Shown one piece after another: positions 7,325-13,840 of a DNA stretch of 14,233 nt. The position numbers and the translations under genes are program-made. The notes below the pieces were generated by a model. The model had not been told where the DNA came from. It did no database searches and saw only the letters and a program-made list of their open reading frames with translations. The stretch covers positions 1 to 14,233 of the forward strand of contig JACZUQ010000022.1 in the NCBI GenBank assembly GCA_022573065.1, written 5' to 3'. The stretch's first letter is position 1, and each line of letters opens with the position of its first letter. The DNA is from Nitrososphaerota archaeon. GTDB lineage: Archaea; Thermoproteota; Nitrososphaeria; Nitrososphaerales; Nitrosopumilaceae.

Positions 7325-7858
7325 ATGGGCAAAGATGGACTAGTCATTGTTTACACAGGTAACGGAAAAGGTAAAACAACTGCTGCATTAGGAATGGCCC
7401 TAAGAGCAGTTGGATATAATCATAAAATTTGTATGATTCAATTTATCAAAGGAACATGGCCTTATGGGGAAATTGAATCCGTTAAAAGACTCCAACCAGA
7501 ATTAGAATTAGTAATTGTTGGTAAAGGTTTTGTAGGCATTATTGATGATAAAAGCCCTCACGAAGATCATGAAAAAATTGCAAAAGAAGCAATTCAAATT
7601 AGTAAAGAAAAAATCCAATCTGGAAATTATAATATAGTAATTTTAGATGAAGTAAATTATGCAATTAATCTTGATTTAATACATGTAGATGATGTTCTGA
7701 ATTTAATTAAATCAAAACCAGATAATCTTAATCTTGTTTTAACTGGAAATTATGCAAAAAATGAGATAATTGATGTGGCTGATCTCGTAACTGAGATGAA
7801 GGAGATAAAACATCCTTTCAAATCAGGGATAAAAGCAAAAAAAGGCATAGATTTCTAA
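7325..7858 (+). CDS. cobO: Cob(I)yrinic acid a,c-diamide adenosyltransferase (CobA/CobO/BtuR family)
   Basis: Transfers the 5'-deoxyadenosyl group of ATP to the cobalt(I) corrinoid, giving the adenosylated form used later in the pathway. The P-loop TGNGKGKTTAALGMALRA starts at residue 11. The family segments MIQFIKGTWPYGE, VILDEVNYAI and the C-terminal KHPFKSGIKAKKGIDF are all visible. At 177 residues it is the usual size for the CobA/CobO type, unrelated to PduO-type transferases. Start is the ATG at 7325. It is divergent from cbiA, whose product is its likely substrate once reduced, and lies just ahead of the aIF2-alpha gene, which probably has its own promoter. Confidence 0.94.
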   Translation: MGKDGLVIVYTGNGKGKTTAALGMALRAVGYNHKICMIQFIKGTWPYGEIESVKRLQPELELVIVGKGFVGIIDDKSPHEDHEKIAKEAIQISKEKIQSGNYNIVILDEVNYAINLDLIHVDDVLNLIKSKPDNLNLVLTGNYAKNEIIDVADLVTEMKEIKHPFKSGIKAKKGIDF

Positions 7859-7866
7859 CCAGCAAC

Positions 7867-7875
7867 AATAAATTA
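7867..7875 (+). promoter_or_regulatory. Probable TATA box of the aIF2-alpha/nop10 operon
   Basis: AATAAATTA is centred 26 bases before the ATG at 7897, the classic distance between an archaeal TATA box and a transcription start that coincides with the start codon. There is no Shine-Dalgarno sequence before that ATG, which fits a leaderless transcript. Visual assignment only. Confidence 0.4.
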
Positions 7876-7896
7876 CACACTCAGAAATTTGAATTC

Positions 7897-8700
7897 ATGT
7901 CCACTGAAATCCAGGAATTCCCTGAACCAGGAGAAATTGTTCTTGCTACTGTAAGTAAAGTTTCAGATCATGGGGCATATGTTACTCTTGATGAATACAA
8001 TAATGTTCAGGGATTTTTACATGTGTCAGAAATTGCACCAGGGTGGGTAAGAAACATAGGCAGATATGTGAAAGAAGGAGAAAAAAAAGTTCTTGTTGTA
8101 AAAAAAGTAAGATCTGATAGAAACGAAATAGATCTTTCACTAAAACAGATTTCTAAAGACCAAAAAAAGAAAAAATTGCTAGAAGTAAAAAGATACGAAA
8201 AAGGAAAAACAATTATTCAGAGTGTTCAAGAAACAGCAAAGATTTCTGAAAAGGATTTAGAAGCACTAGAGGAGAGTATTTTTTCAAAGTATGATTCAAT
8301 TTATGATGCATTCTTAGACGTTGCTAGGAAGGGAATTGATGTATTCAACGAACTAAAACTTCCAAAAAAAACTATATCAGCAATAGAAGAAGTTAGTTCA
8401 AAAATTAGATTACCGTCTGTAGAAATACGTGGAATCTTAGAGATTACAAGTACTAAACCTGATGGTGTTGAAATAATTAAAAAAATACTTGGAAATACCA
8501 CTAAGAACGATGGAAATTCCAAGGTAGAGATCACCTATGTTGGTGCCCCAAAGTATAGAATATCTGTTTCGTCAGGAGATTTTAAATCTGCAGAAAGAAC
8601 TTTGAAGCCAATTATTTCTGATATTCAGACAGCAATTGAGAAACAAAAAGGGAGTTTTAAATTCATGAGAGAAGATTCAAAGAAAAAAGGAGGGGGATAA
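7897..8700 (+). CDS. Translation initiation factor aIF2 subunit alpha
   Basis: Alpha subunit of the heterotrimeric factor that brings initiator Met-tRNA to the small ribosomal subunit; the gamma subunit is encoded on the minus strand at the far end of this window. An S1/OB domain spans about residues 10-85 (GEIVLATVSKVSDHGAYVTL, then GFLHVSEIAPGWVRNI and DLSLKQIS). A helical middle domain follows, then the alpha-beta C-terminal domain from about 175 (VEIRGILEITSTKPDG) that contacts gamma. The region equivalent to eukaryotic Ser51 lacks the SxxSRRRIRS context. At 267 residues it is the normal size. The Lys/Gly-rich C-terminus (KKKGGG) is encoded by the bases that also form the ribosome-binding site of nop10, one base downstream. 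Confidence 0.95.
   Translation: MSTEIQEFPEPGEIVLATVSKVSDHGAYVTLDEYNNVQGFLHVSEIAPGWVRNIGRYVKEGEKKVLVVKKVRSDRNEIDLSLKQISKDQKKKKLLEVKRYEKGKTIIQSVQETAKISEKDLEALEESIFSKYDSIYDAFLDVARKGIDVFNELKLPKKTISAIEEVSSKIRLPSVEIRGILEITSTKPDGVEIIKKILGNTTKNDGNSKVEITYVGAPKYRISVSSGDFKSAERTLKPIISDIQTAIEKQKGSFKFMREDSKKKGGG
8689..8696 (+). promoter_or_regulatory. Shine-Dalgarno sequence of nop10
   Basis: GGAGGGGG near the end of the aIF2-alpha frame carries a GGAGG core whose last base is 8 bases before the nop10 ATG at 8702. It is the strongest ribosome-binding sequence in the window and supports translation of nop10 from the same mRNA. Confidence 0.7.
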
Positions 8701-8701
8701 A

Positions 8702-8857
8702 ATGCATTTCCAGTTAAGAAAGTGCGTATCATGTAATCATTATACTTTAAAAGATAAATGTCCTAGATGTAATGAAAAAACCAAAATGTCACATCCTGCG
8801 AAATTTTCTCCAGATGACAAGTATATGAAATACCGTCTTCCCGAAGTATACGAGTAA
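8702..8857 (+). CDS. nop10: Nop10, H/ACA ribonucleoprotein protein
   Basis: Small core subunit of the archaeal H/ACA pseudouridylation particle, which bridges Cbf5 and guide RNA. Translation from the ATG at 8702 gives 51 residues beginning MHFQLRKCVSCNHYTLKDKC. The zinc ribbon is Cys8, Cys11, Cys20 and Cys23. The family's C-terminal pattern follows: SHPAKFSPDDKYMKYRLPEV, matching the usual HPPRFSPEDKYxxYR. Length is typical (50-60 residues). The gene starts one base after the aIF2-alpha stop and has a strong upstream GGAGG; aIF2-alpha followed by nop10 is a familiar archaeal pairing. Because it is so short, it is easily missed by length-filtered gene calling. Confidence 0.95.
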   Translation: MHFQLRKCVSCNHYTLKDKCPRCNEKTKMSHPAKFSPDDKYMKYRLPEVYE

Positions 8858-8879
8858 ATCTAAAAACAGATAACTAATT
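8858..8879. other. Convergent intergenic gap between nop10 and aglB
   Basis: Twenty-two bases lie between two convergent stop codons. They include a weak inverted repeat ATCT-AAAAAC-AGAT at 8858-8871. On the minus strand this gives a short T5 run, a poor candidate for termination of the aglB transcript. No convincing terminator is visible for nop10. Confidence 0.25.
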
Positions 8880-11552
8880 TCAACTATTAATTACAATCTT
8901 TTCAATAATTGCAGTTTCTCGATCAATTGGTTGATCTTGAGAATTAGTTTCTAAAGAAGCAATTTTATCAATAATATCTTTTCCAGAAGTTACTTCTCCA
9001 AATACAGTGTATTTACCATCTAACCATGGTGAATTTCCTAAAACAATGAAAAATTGAGAACCTGCACTATTGATATCAGTACCACGAGCCATTGAAACTA
9101 TGTATATTTTGTGTTTAATATCACTAAATTCTGCATCTATTGAATATCCAGGTCCTCCTTGACCCCATGTATCACGACTTCCAGATATAGTATTAGGATC
9201 TCCTCCTTGGATGACAAAATCAGGGATAATTCTATGGAATATTGTTCCATCATAAAATCCTGAATTTGCAAGATTTTTGAAATTTTCTACAGTTTTTGGA
9301 GCAACATGTTCTTTAAGTTCAATTATAATATCTCCAAAACTTGTTGTAATGACTGCAGTTTCACTACTTTCAGGTATTTCTGTAGTTGGAGATGTTACTT
9401 GTTTAGGGACATAATCCTTGTTTACTTCGTAAATGAAAACTCCACTAATTGGGCCAGATGTATCCCTATCAAAACTTGAAGAGCTGTAGACTAACCTAAG
9501 TGGACCATCACCATCTGATGGGTATTTGACATCTTTTTCATAAATTGGTGTGAATCCAGGTTGATATGTTTCTGATTGTAAATTAGCATTAAAATTTGCA
9601 TATGCTAGAAGACTATAAGGGAACATTTTTCCTAAAAGCGTATTATCCCAAAAATAGTCAGTGCCACTAAGTCCATCGGCTTCAACATATCGTGAAACAG
9701 GTACGCCTGCAATTCTCATGAACCATTGTTTTTTACTTTCATCTGCACCACCCTGTAGGAGATACAAAGCAGAACCGCCTTCATCATCTATTCGAACAGA
9801 AGCAACGTATACCAATACATAATCTGCACCTAGTTCTTGTAATAATTCCCATCCCCTATCTGGAGAACTTAGGAACATGAGAGCAATTTTTTGTATTTGT
9901 ATTGTACTTAAAGTTGCGTTATCAGCTAAAGAAATTCTTTCGCCAAGGGTAGTTATCCAATATCCATAATCCCACCATGAAGCTACAACTGCATCTTTAG
10001 GTGTGTTATTTTTTAACCATTCCATTGCTGCAGGCCAATCATCTGTTGCAATATTGAAATTTGTACCACCATTTAGTATAGTGGGTGGAGCTTTTATCCC
10101 ACTAATCCAACTGGCAGCTCCAGGTAATGTTGATGGAATAATTAGTAAAGTAATTATTATAACTACGAAAGAAATTTTTGTTATAGCTCCAGGAGAATGA
10201 ATAATTTTTTTTCTATCAAGTTTATGAGTTTTAAGAATCTCTGATGAAATAATTGCTAATCCTACTGACGATAAAATAATTACAGAAATTGAAGCAAAAA
10301 CTTCCAATCTTACAAATGCAGAACTAATGTATACTCCAATGATTCCAATGATGAGTGCAAATGCTGTCATGTCATTATGTACATAAGTCTTAGAATCATT
10401 GGATTTTGTTTTATTCCTAAAGATTAACCATATTCCAATTCCTGCAAAAATCATCAATATTGATAGAAACCAAAATGATTGCTCAATAGTAGTGGTTGCA
10501 TGTTCTGCAACAGAATCTACAAGAGGGTCTTGAGTTGTAAGGAATGGATTAATGGCATTTAGATATCGAAAACTTGGAAGAGGAAGAAATCGGGAGTAGA
10601 AATTTATCACAAGAGTGGAAAAGCCTACAGTTATGGTTCCACCAAATAAGGCAAGTCCATTTCGCAACCTTTTTTCTTCATTACTTAGTTTTTGAATTAA
10701 TATGCATACAACAAGGAAAAGAGTTGTTCCTACTAAGACAAATCCTTCAACCCCTAAAAGGAAACCAATTCCAGGTCTTTCAAAAGAGGCAGCAGTAAGG
10801 ATTAATGACAATACAAAAACTGGTATTGCCCATACAATGAATTTATGATCATTACGTAAGAATGGTAAAGCTAAGAAAAATAATGATAATGGAATAATAA
10901 AGAACTGAATACCTCCCCATGAAGAAAGACCAAAACCTAAAATGATTCCTCCACCAACTAACTTTGCTAGAGCAATCTTTCGATTTTTAGATTTAATACC
11001 ACTTAGAAATAAGTAAACTCCAATTAATCCATAAAAAATCCCTAATGGTTCTGACTTGAACCAACCAACCATGCCTCTAACAAGAATTGGTACAGATAAA
11101 GCAAAGAAAAGTGATGCAAAGAGACCTGCAGTGGTTCCTCCAATAATTCTAACTAAAGCAAAAATGATAATTGTGGTTAAAGAACCAATCACAACAGGAA
11201 ACATAATTGTAAAACTATACAGATCAGTTCCACCACTAAAAATTTGATAAGTACTTGCTGCAGTAATATGCAGCATTACTTGTGAAGTAGCTGAAATATT
11301 TCTTCCATTTGGATACCAACTTCTATCGTCATGCCAATCAAAGTATTCAGTTATACCATTATCTACAATAAATTGAGTTGCTCTATAATTAAAAAAAGGA
11401 TCAAACTCATTTAATTCAAAACCATAATCTAAAGCTTGAGATCTTACTAGAAAAGACATCGTAAATGCAATTGATAATATTCCGATAATCAGAAGATGTT
11501 GTAAACGAAATTCAAAATTTCCAACTGAAAATAACTGTAGATTTGAAACCAA
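8880..11552 (-). CDS. aglB: Oligosaccharyltransferase AglB (STT3) with C-terminal cyclophilin domain
   Basis: Membrane enzyme moving lipid-linked glycans to Asn in secreted proteins, here fused to a peptidyl-prolyl isomerase in one uninterrupted frame of 890 residues. About 13 hydrophobic segments lie between residues 18 and 478. STT3 motifs are NEFDPFFNYR with the metal-binding Asp51, SVAEH with Glu350, and the catalytic WWDYG at 526-530. A DxxK pair (Asp604/Lys607) resembles the DK motif. After the globular domain and a Pro/Ser/Thr linker near 715-731, a cyclophilin domain fills 732-890. It has IFHRIIPDFVIQGGDP (Arg774, Phe779, Gln782), SQFFIVL and WLDGKYTVFG; Tyr848 replaces the CypA histidine. 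Since the STT3 C-terminus is outside the membrane, the isomerase should be extracellular. Start is TTG 11552, directly after a stop; the next ATG (Met32) would cut the first membrane segment. Confidence 0.9.
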   Translation of the reverse strand: MVSNLQLFSVGNFEFRLQHLLIIGILSIAFTMSFLVRSQALDYGFELNEFDPFFNYRATQFIVDNGITEYFDWHDDRSWYPNGRNISATSQVMLHITAASTYQIFSGGTDLYSFTIMFPVVIGSLTTIIIFALVRIIGGTTAGLFASLFFALSVPILVRGMVGWFKSEPLGIFYGLIGVYLFLSGIKSKNRKIALAKLVGGGIILGFGLSSWGGIQFFIIPLSLFFLALPFLRNDHKFIVWAIPVFVLSLILTAASFERPGIGFLLGVEGFVLVGTTLFLVVCILIQKLSNEEKRLRNGLALFGGTITVGFSTLVINFYSRFLPLPSFRYLNAINPFLTTQDPLVDSVAEHATTTIEQSFWFLSILMIFAGIGIWLIFRNKTKSNDSKTYVHNDMTAFALIIGIIGVYISSAFVRLEVFASISVIILSSVGLAIISSEILKTHKLDRKKIIHSPGAITKISFVVIIITLLIIPSTLPGAASWISGIKAPPTILNGGTNFNIATDDWPAAMEWLKNNTPKDAVVASWWDYGYWITTLGERISLADNATLSTIQIQKIALMFLSSPDRGWELLQELGADYVLVYVASVRIDDEGGSALYLLQGGADESKKQWFMRIAGVPVSRYVEADGLSGTDYFWDNTLLGKMFPYSLLAYANFNANLQSETYQPGFTPIYEKDVKYPSDGDGPLRLVYSSSSFDRDTSGPISGVFIYEVNKDYVPKQVTSPTTEIPESSETAVITTSFGDIIIELKEHVAPKTVENFKNLANSGFYDGTIFHRIIPDFVIQGGDPNTISGSRDTWGQGGPGYSIDAEFSDIKHKIYIVSMARGTDINSAGSQFFIVLGNSPWLDGKYTVFGEVTSGKDIIDKIASLETNSQDQPIDRETAIIEKIVINS

Positions 11553-11693
11553 TTATCAAGTTTCGATTTATATTGCTTATTACTGTTTTGTAAGAAATGT
11601 ATTGATTTTAATGGATGAAAAAGTTTTGATTAGATTTTTTCTTGTATAATGAAAATTTTGATTAATTATTTTTCTAGAAATAAATTGTAAAAT
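11553..11693 (-). promoter_or_regulatory. Intergenic region upstream of aglB, with TATA-like box
   Basis: The longest non-coding gap in the window (141 bases). On the minus strand ATATAAATCG (11564-11573) is the best TATA candidate for aglB, though its centre is only about 18 bases from the TTG start. The rest is very AT-rich. It contains an imperfect direct repeat (11617-11642 and 11651-11675, both with a TTTTGATTA core) and a short palindrome TTTCTAGAAA (11671-11680). No plausible gene of meaningful length is seen. Confidence 0.35.
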
Positions 11694-12149
11694 TCAAGGA
11701 GTAAAAGTGCCTTTAAGTGTTGTTTGTGAAATGATTTTTCCATCCATAGCCTCTTCTAGCTGAGCTTTAGTTGTACCTTTTTGCAGATCTAATTTTGTTT
11801 CAAGTGCATAAAGTTTGAAGTCATAAGTATGTCGTTTATCTGGAGGTGCAGGCCCACCATATCCAATTTCTCCAAAATCAGTTTTTCCTTCAATAGAACC
11901 AGAAGGGGTTGAACCTTCAGAAATTGCTGTTGTATTAGGTTCAATATTCCATATTACCCAATGAACCCAAACCTTGCCAACAGCACCCATGGCATCTGGA
12001 TCATCCATAATCAGAGCAAGAGATTTGGAATCAGTTGGAATACCATCAATCTTTAGAGGGGGACTGAGATTATCATTTTTATATCCATATTTTTTGGGAA
12101 TTTCTTCTCCGAATGAAAAAGCTGAACTTTCAAGTTTGAGATCTACCAT
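11694..12149 (-). CDS. YbhB/YbcL-type PEBP family protein
   Basis: Member of the phosphatidylethanolamine-binding / Raf-kinase-inhibitor-like family, 151 residues, probably cytosolic as no signal peptide is visible. Family signatures are LSPPLKIDGIP, SLALIMDDPDA (the Asp pair lines the anion pocket), VHWVIWNI with the conserved His, and GYGGPAPPDKRHTYDFKLYA with the second pocket His. The usual GPCPP cysteine is Ala here. Length matches the short prokaryotic form. Cellular role and ligand are unknown for most prokaryotic members, and the neighbours (PIN protein upstream, aglB downstream, same strand) do not clarify it. Start is the ATG at 12149. A 33-base gap separates it from the PIN gene and carries a TATA-like TTTAACTTAA (12171-12180) centred 26 bases upstream, so it probably has its own promoter. 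Confidence 0.85.
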   Translation of the reverse strand: MVDLKLESSAFSFGEEIPKKYGYKNDNLSPPLKIDGIPTDSKSLALIMDDPDAMGAVGKVWVHWVIWNIEPNTTAISEGSTPSGSIEGKTDFGEIGYGGPAPPDKRHTYDFKLYALETKLDLQKGTTKAQLEEAMDGKIISQTTLKGTFTP

Positions 12150-12151
12150 CT

Positions 12152-12168
12152 AATAATAGTAGATTATT
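12152..12168. repeat. Short inverted repeat in the PEBP gene upstream region
   Basis: A perfect 6-bp AT-only inverted repeat (AATAAT, 5-base spacer, ATTATT) lies just ahead of the PEBP start codon and downstream of a TATA-like sequence at 12171-12180. It could be a binding site for a dimeric regulator, but a chance occurrence in AT-rich DNA is about as likely. Confidence 0.25.
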
Positions 12169-12182
12169 GTTTAAGTTAAATT

Positions 12183-12554
12183 TTACTGGGATTCTAAAAC
12201 AATTCGATCATTTGAAAATGAAATGATAGAACCACCGTATTTTTTCACCTTGTCTTTCAAATCTTTATCCATTGTACCTATGATTCCTCCATGTTGTTTT
12301 ACATAATCAATCAATGCTTTATCAGCAAACTTTCCTGAAATTGAAATTTTTTTTAATCGTTTACAATAATCCAAAGTGGCTAAAACATCATGTTTTTTTT
12401 TCTCTTGTTTGGATAAATTCTCAAGTTCATTCATTACTACATCTGGCAGTATAAATTGGATTGATCCAATGTCAGTTTCAAGAGTAGAGATATTTTTTAT
12501 TCTTGTTGTAGCTAAATGTATTAAAAAACTTGTATCACAGATGACTTCAACCAA
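12183..12554 (-). CDS. PIN-domain protein, FCF1/Utp24-like
   Basis: Predicted metal-dependent endoribonuclease, 123 residues, filled by one PIN domain. Acidic residues at the expected places are Asp7 (VICDTSFLI), Glu43 (DVVMNELENL), Asp78 (FADKALIDY) and Asp96/Asp98 (TMDKDLKDK). It resembles the archaeal proteins related to the rRNA-processing nuclease FCF1/Utp24. Its place directly after aIF2-gamma matches the known archaeal order and supports a role in rRNA maturation over a VapC toxin; no antitoxin gene is adjacent. The start is TTG 12554, which overlaps the aIF2-gamma stop by 8 bases. GGAG (minus strand of 12564-12567) lies 9 bases upstream. Nuclease activity is an inference from the family. 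Confidence 0.8.
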   Translation of the reverse strand: MVEVICDTSFLIHLATTRIKNISTLETDIGSIQFILPDVVMNELENLSKQEKKKHDVLATLDYCKRLKKISISGKFADKALIDYVKQHGGIIGTMDKDLKDKVKKYGGSIISFSNDRIVLESQ

Positions 12555-13809
12555 CTACCCCTGCTCCAATCAATCTCCATCTTTCAGCAATACGTCTACT
12601 TATTGCAATAGTACTTCCTTCAAAAATACATACAGGTCGTTTGAATTCAATTTCAATATTCTTTGATTTTACCTTTGTGACTTTTGAAAGAATGGGTGCA
12701 GTTCCAATATTTACTCGTAAAGAATCTCCTACAAGAATTGGATTTACTTTAGTTTCTTCAGTAGTTCCAACAGCAGAATCAAATAAATTAACTTCTACAT
12801 TTGCTGTCAAAGAATTTGGAGGTAGAGTATCTGGTTTTCCTATTACTGATCCAATAAAAGAATCACTACGGGTAAGTGACGGATCAAGTTTAGTACCTAT
12901 AGCTACCAGTCCTCCTGGTTTTACAATTTCAACTGTTCCTGCACCTGTACCAAGAGATGCAATTTCAGTCTGTATAGGTTCATATGACTTTTTTTTCTCA
13001 TTTAATATGCCTGGTTTAATTTCTATTTCATCACCTATATTGAATACCCCTTGCGTAAGACTACCTCCTATTACTCCCCCTTTGATAGTTTTGATTTTTG
13101 CTCCTGGTTTGTTTACATCAAATGAACGTAAAACATGCATAACTGCGTCTTTATCTTCTTCACGTTTTGGAGTTTCAATTGTATCTTCAATTGCACCAAT
13201 TAATGCATCAATATTCAAACCAGATTGTGCAGAAACAGGAATTATTGGAGATTTTAAAGCTTTGGTTCCTTTTACAAATTTTGTTATATCTTTATAATTT
13301 GATAAAGCCTCCTTGTATGAGATTAAATCAACTTTATTTTGTACTACAACGATTTGTTTTATTCCCAAAATTTCTAGTGCAAGCAAATGCTCTCGTGTTT
13401 GTGGTTTTGGTACTTGTTCATTAGCAGCTATAACTAAAATTGCCCCATCCATTAGAGCCGAACCGGATAACATATTTGCCATCAAGCTTTCATGTCCAGG
13501 ACTATCCACAAAACTTACAACTCGTGACAATTCACTTTCTTTTTTACAGTTTGGACATTTTGGAGTGGTTGAATATCCTAATGGAGGTTCACAGTTCTTA
13601 CATTTGTAAAATGCGGCATCAGAATACCCAACACGTATTGTGATACCTCTTTTGAGTTCCTGACTGTGGACACTTGTCCAAACTCCTGTAAATGCCTGAA
13701 TTAAAGATGTTTTTCCGTGATCAACATGACCCGCGGTTCCAATATTAACACAAGGTTGGTAACCATATTTTTTAACATACCATTCAGGAAGTGTATCACG
13801 CCAATGCAT
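12547..13809 (-). CDS. Translation initiation factor aIF2 subunit gamma
   Basis: GTPase core of aIF2, binding initiator Met-tRNA and bridging the alpha and beta subunits. The G domain shows GHVDHGKTS at 27-35 (P-loop), KRGITI in switch I, DSPGHE at 102-107 and NKVD at 158-161. A zinc knuckle with Cys70, Cys73, Cys85 and Cys88 is inserted after switch I, as is typical of this subunit. Two beta-barrel domains follow from about residue 220. The 420-residue length is normal. Start is the ATG at 13809, giving an 18-residue lead (MHWRDTLPEWYVKKYGYQ) before the first strand. It is downstream of the S6e gene by 31 bases and overlaps the PIN gene by 8, a single minus-strand operon. Confidence 0.95.
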   Translation of the reverse strand: MHWRDTLPEWYVKKYGYQPCVNIGTAGHVDHGKTSLIQAFTGVWTSVHSQELKRGITIRVGYSDAAFYKCKNCEPPLGYSTTPKCPNCKKESELSRVVSFVDSPGHESLMANMLSGSALMDGAILVIAANEQVPKPQTREHLLALEILGIKQIVVVQNKVDLISYKEALSNYKDITKFVKGTKALKSPIIPVSAQSGLNIDALIGAIEDTIETPKREEDKDAVMHVLRSFDVNKPGAKIKTIKGGVIGGSLTQGVFNIGDEIEIKPGILNEKKKSYEPIQTEIASLGTGAGTVEIVKPGGLVAIGTKLDPSLTRSDSFIGSVIGKPDTLPPNSLTANVEVNLFDSAVGTTEETKVNPILVGDSLRVNIGTAPILSKVTKVKSKNIEIEFKRPVCIFEGSTIAISRRIAERWRLIGAGVVG

Positions 13810-13840
13810 TGCTGAAAATGTAAAATAGTATTATGTTAAT

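Noticed and set aside
10003..11247. Several short plus-strand open frames inside aglB
   Set aside because: All lie antisense to a continuous membrane-protein gene with intact motifs; none shows its own start signals or domain.
11611..11649. Tiny plus-strand open frame (MDEKVLIRFFLV) in the aglB upstream gap
   Set aside because: Twelve codons, no ribosome-binding site, AT-rich chance sequence.
12183..12554. PIN protein as a VapC toxin
   Set aside because: No antitoxin gene is adjacent, and its coupling to aIF2-gamma and FCF1-like character favour rRNA processing.
12641..13297. Long open frame on the plus strand antisense to aIF2-gamma
   Set aside because: It mirrors a strongly conserved gene in another frame, has low-complexity Ser/Pro/Ile composition and no recognisable motif; it is a shadow of aIF2-gamma.
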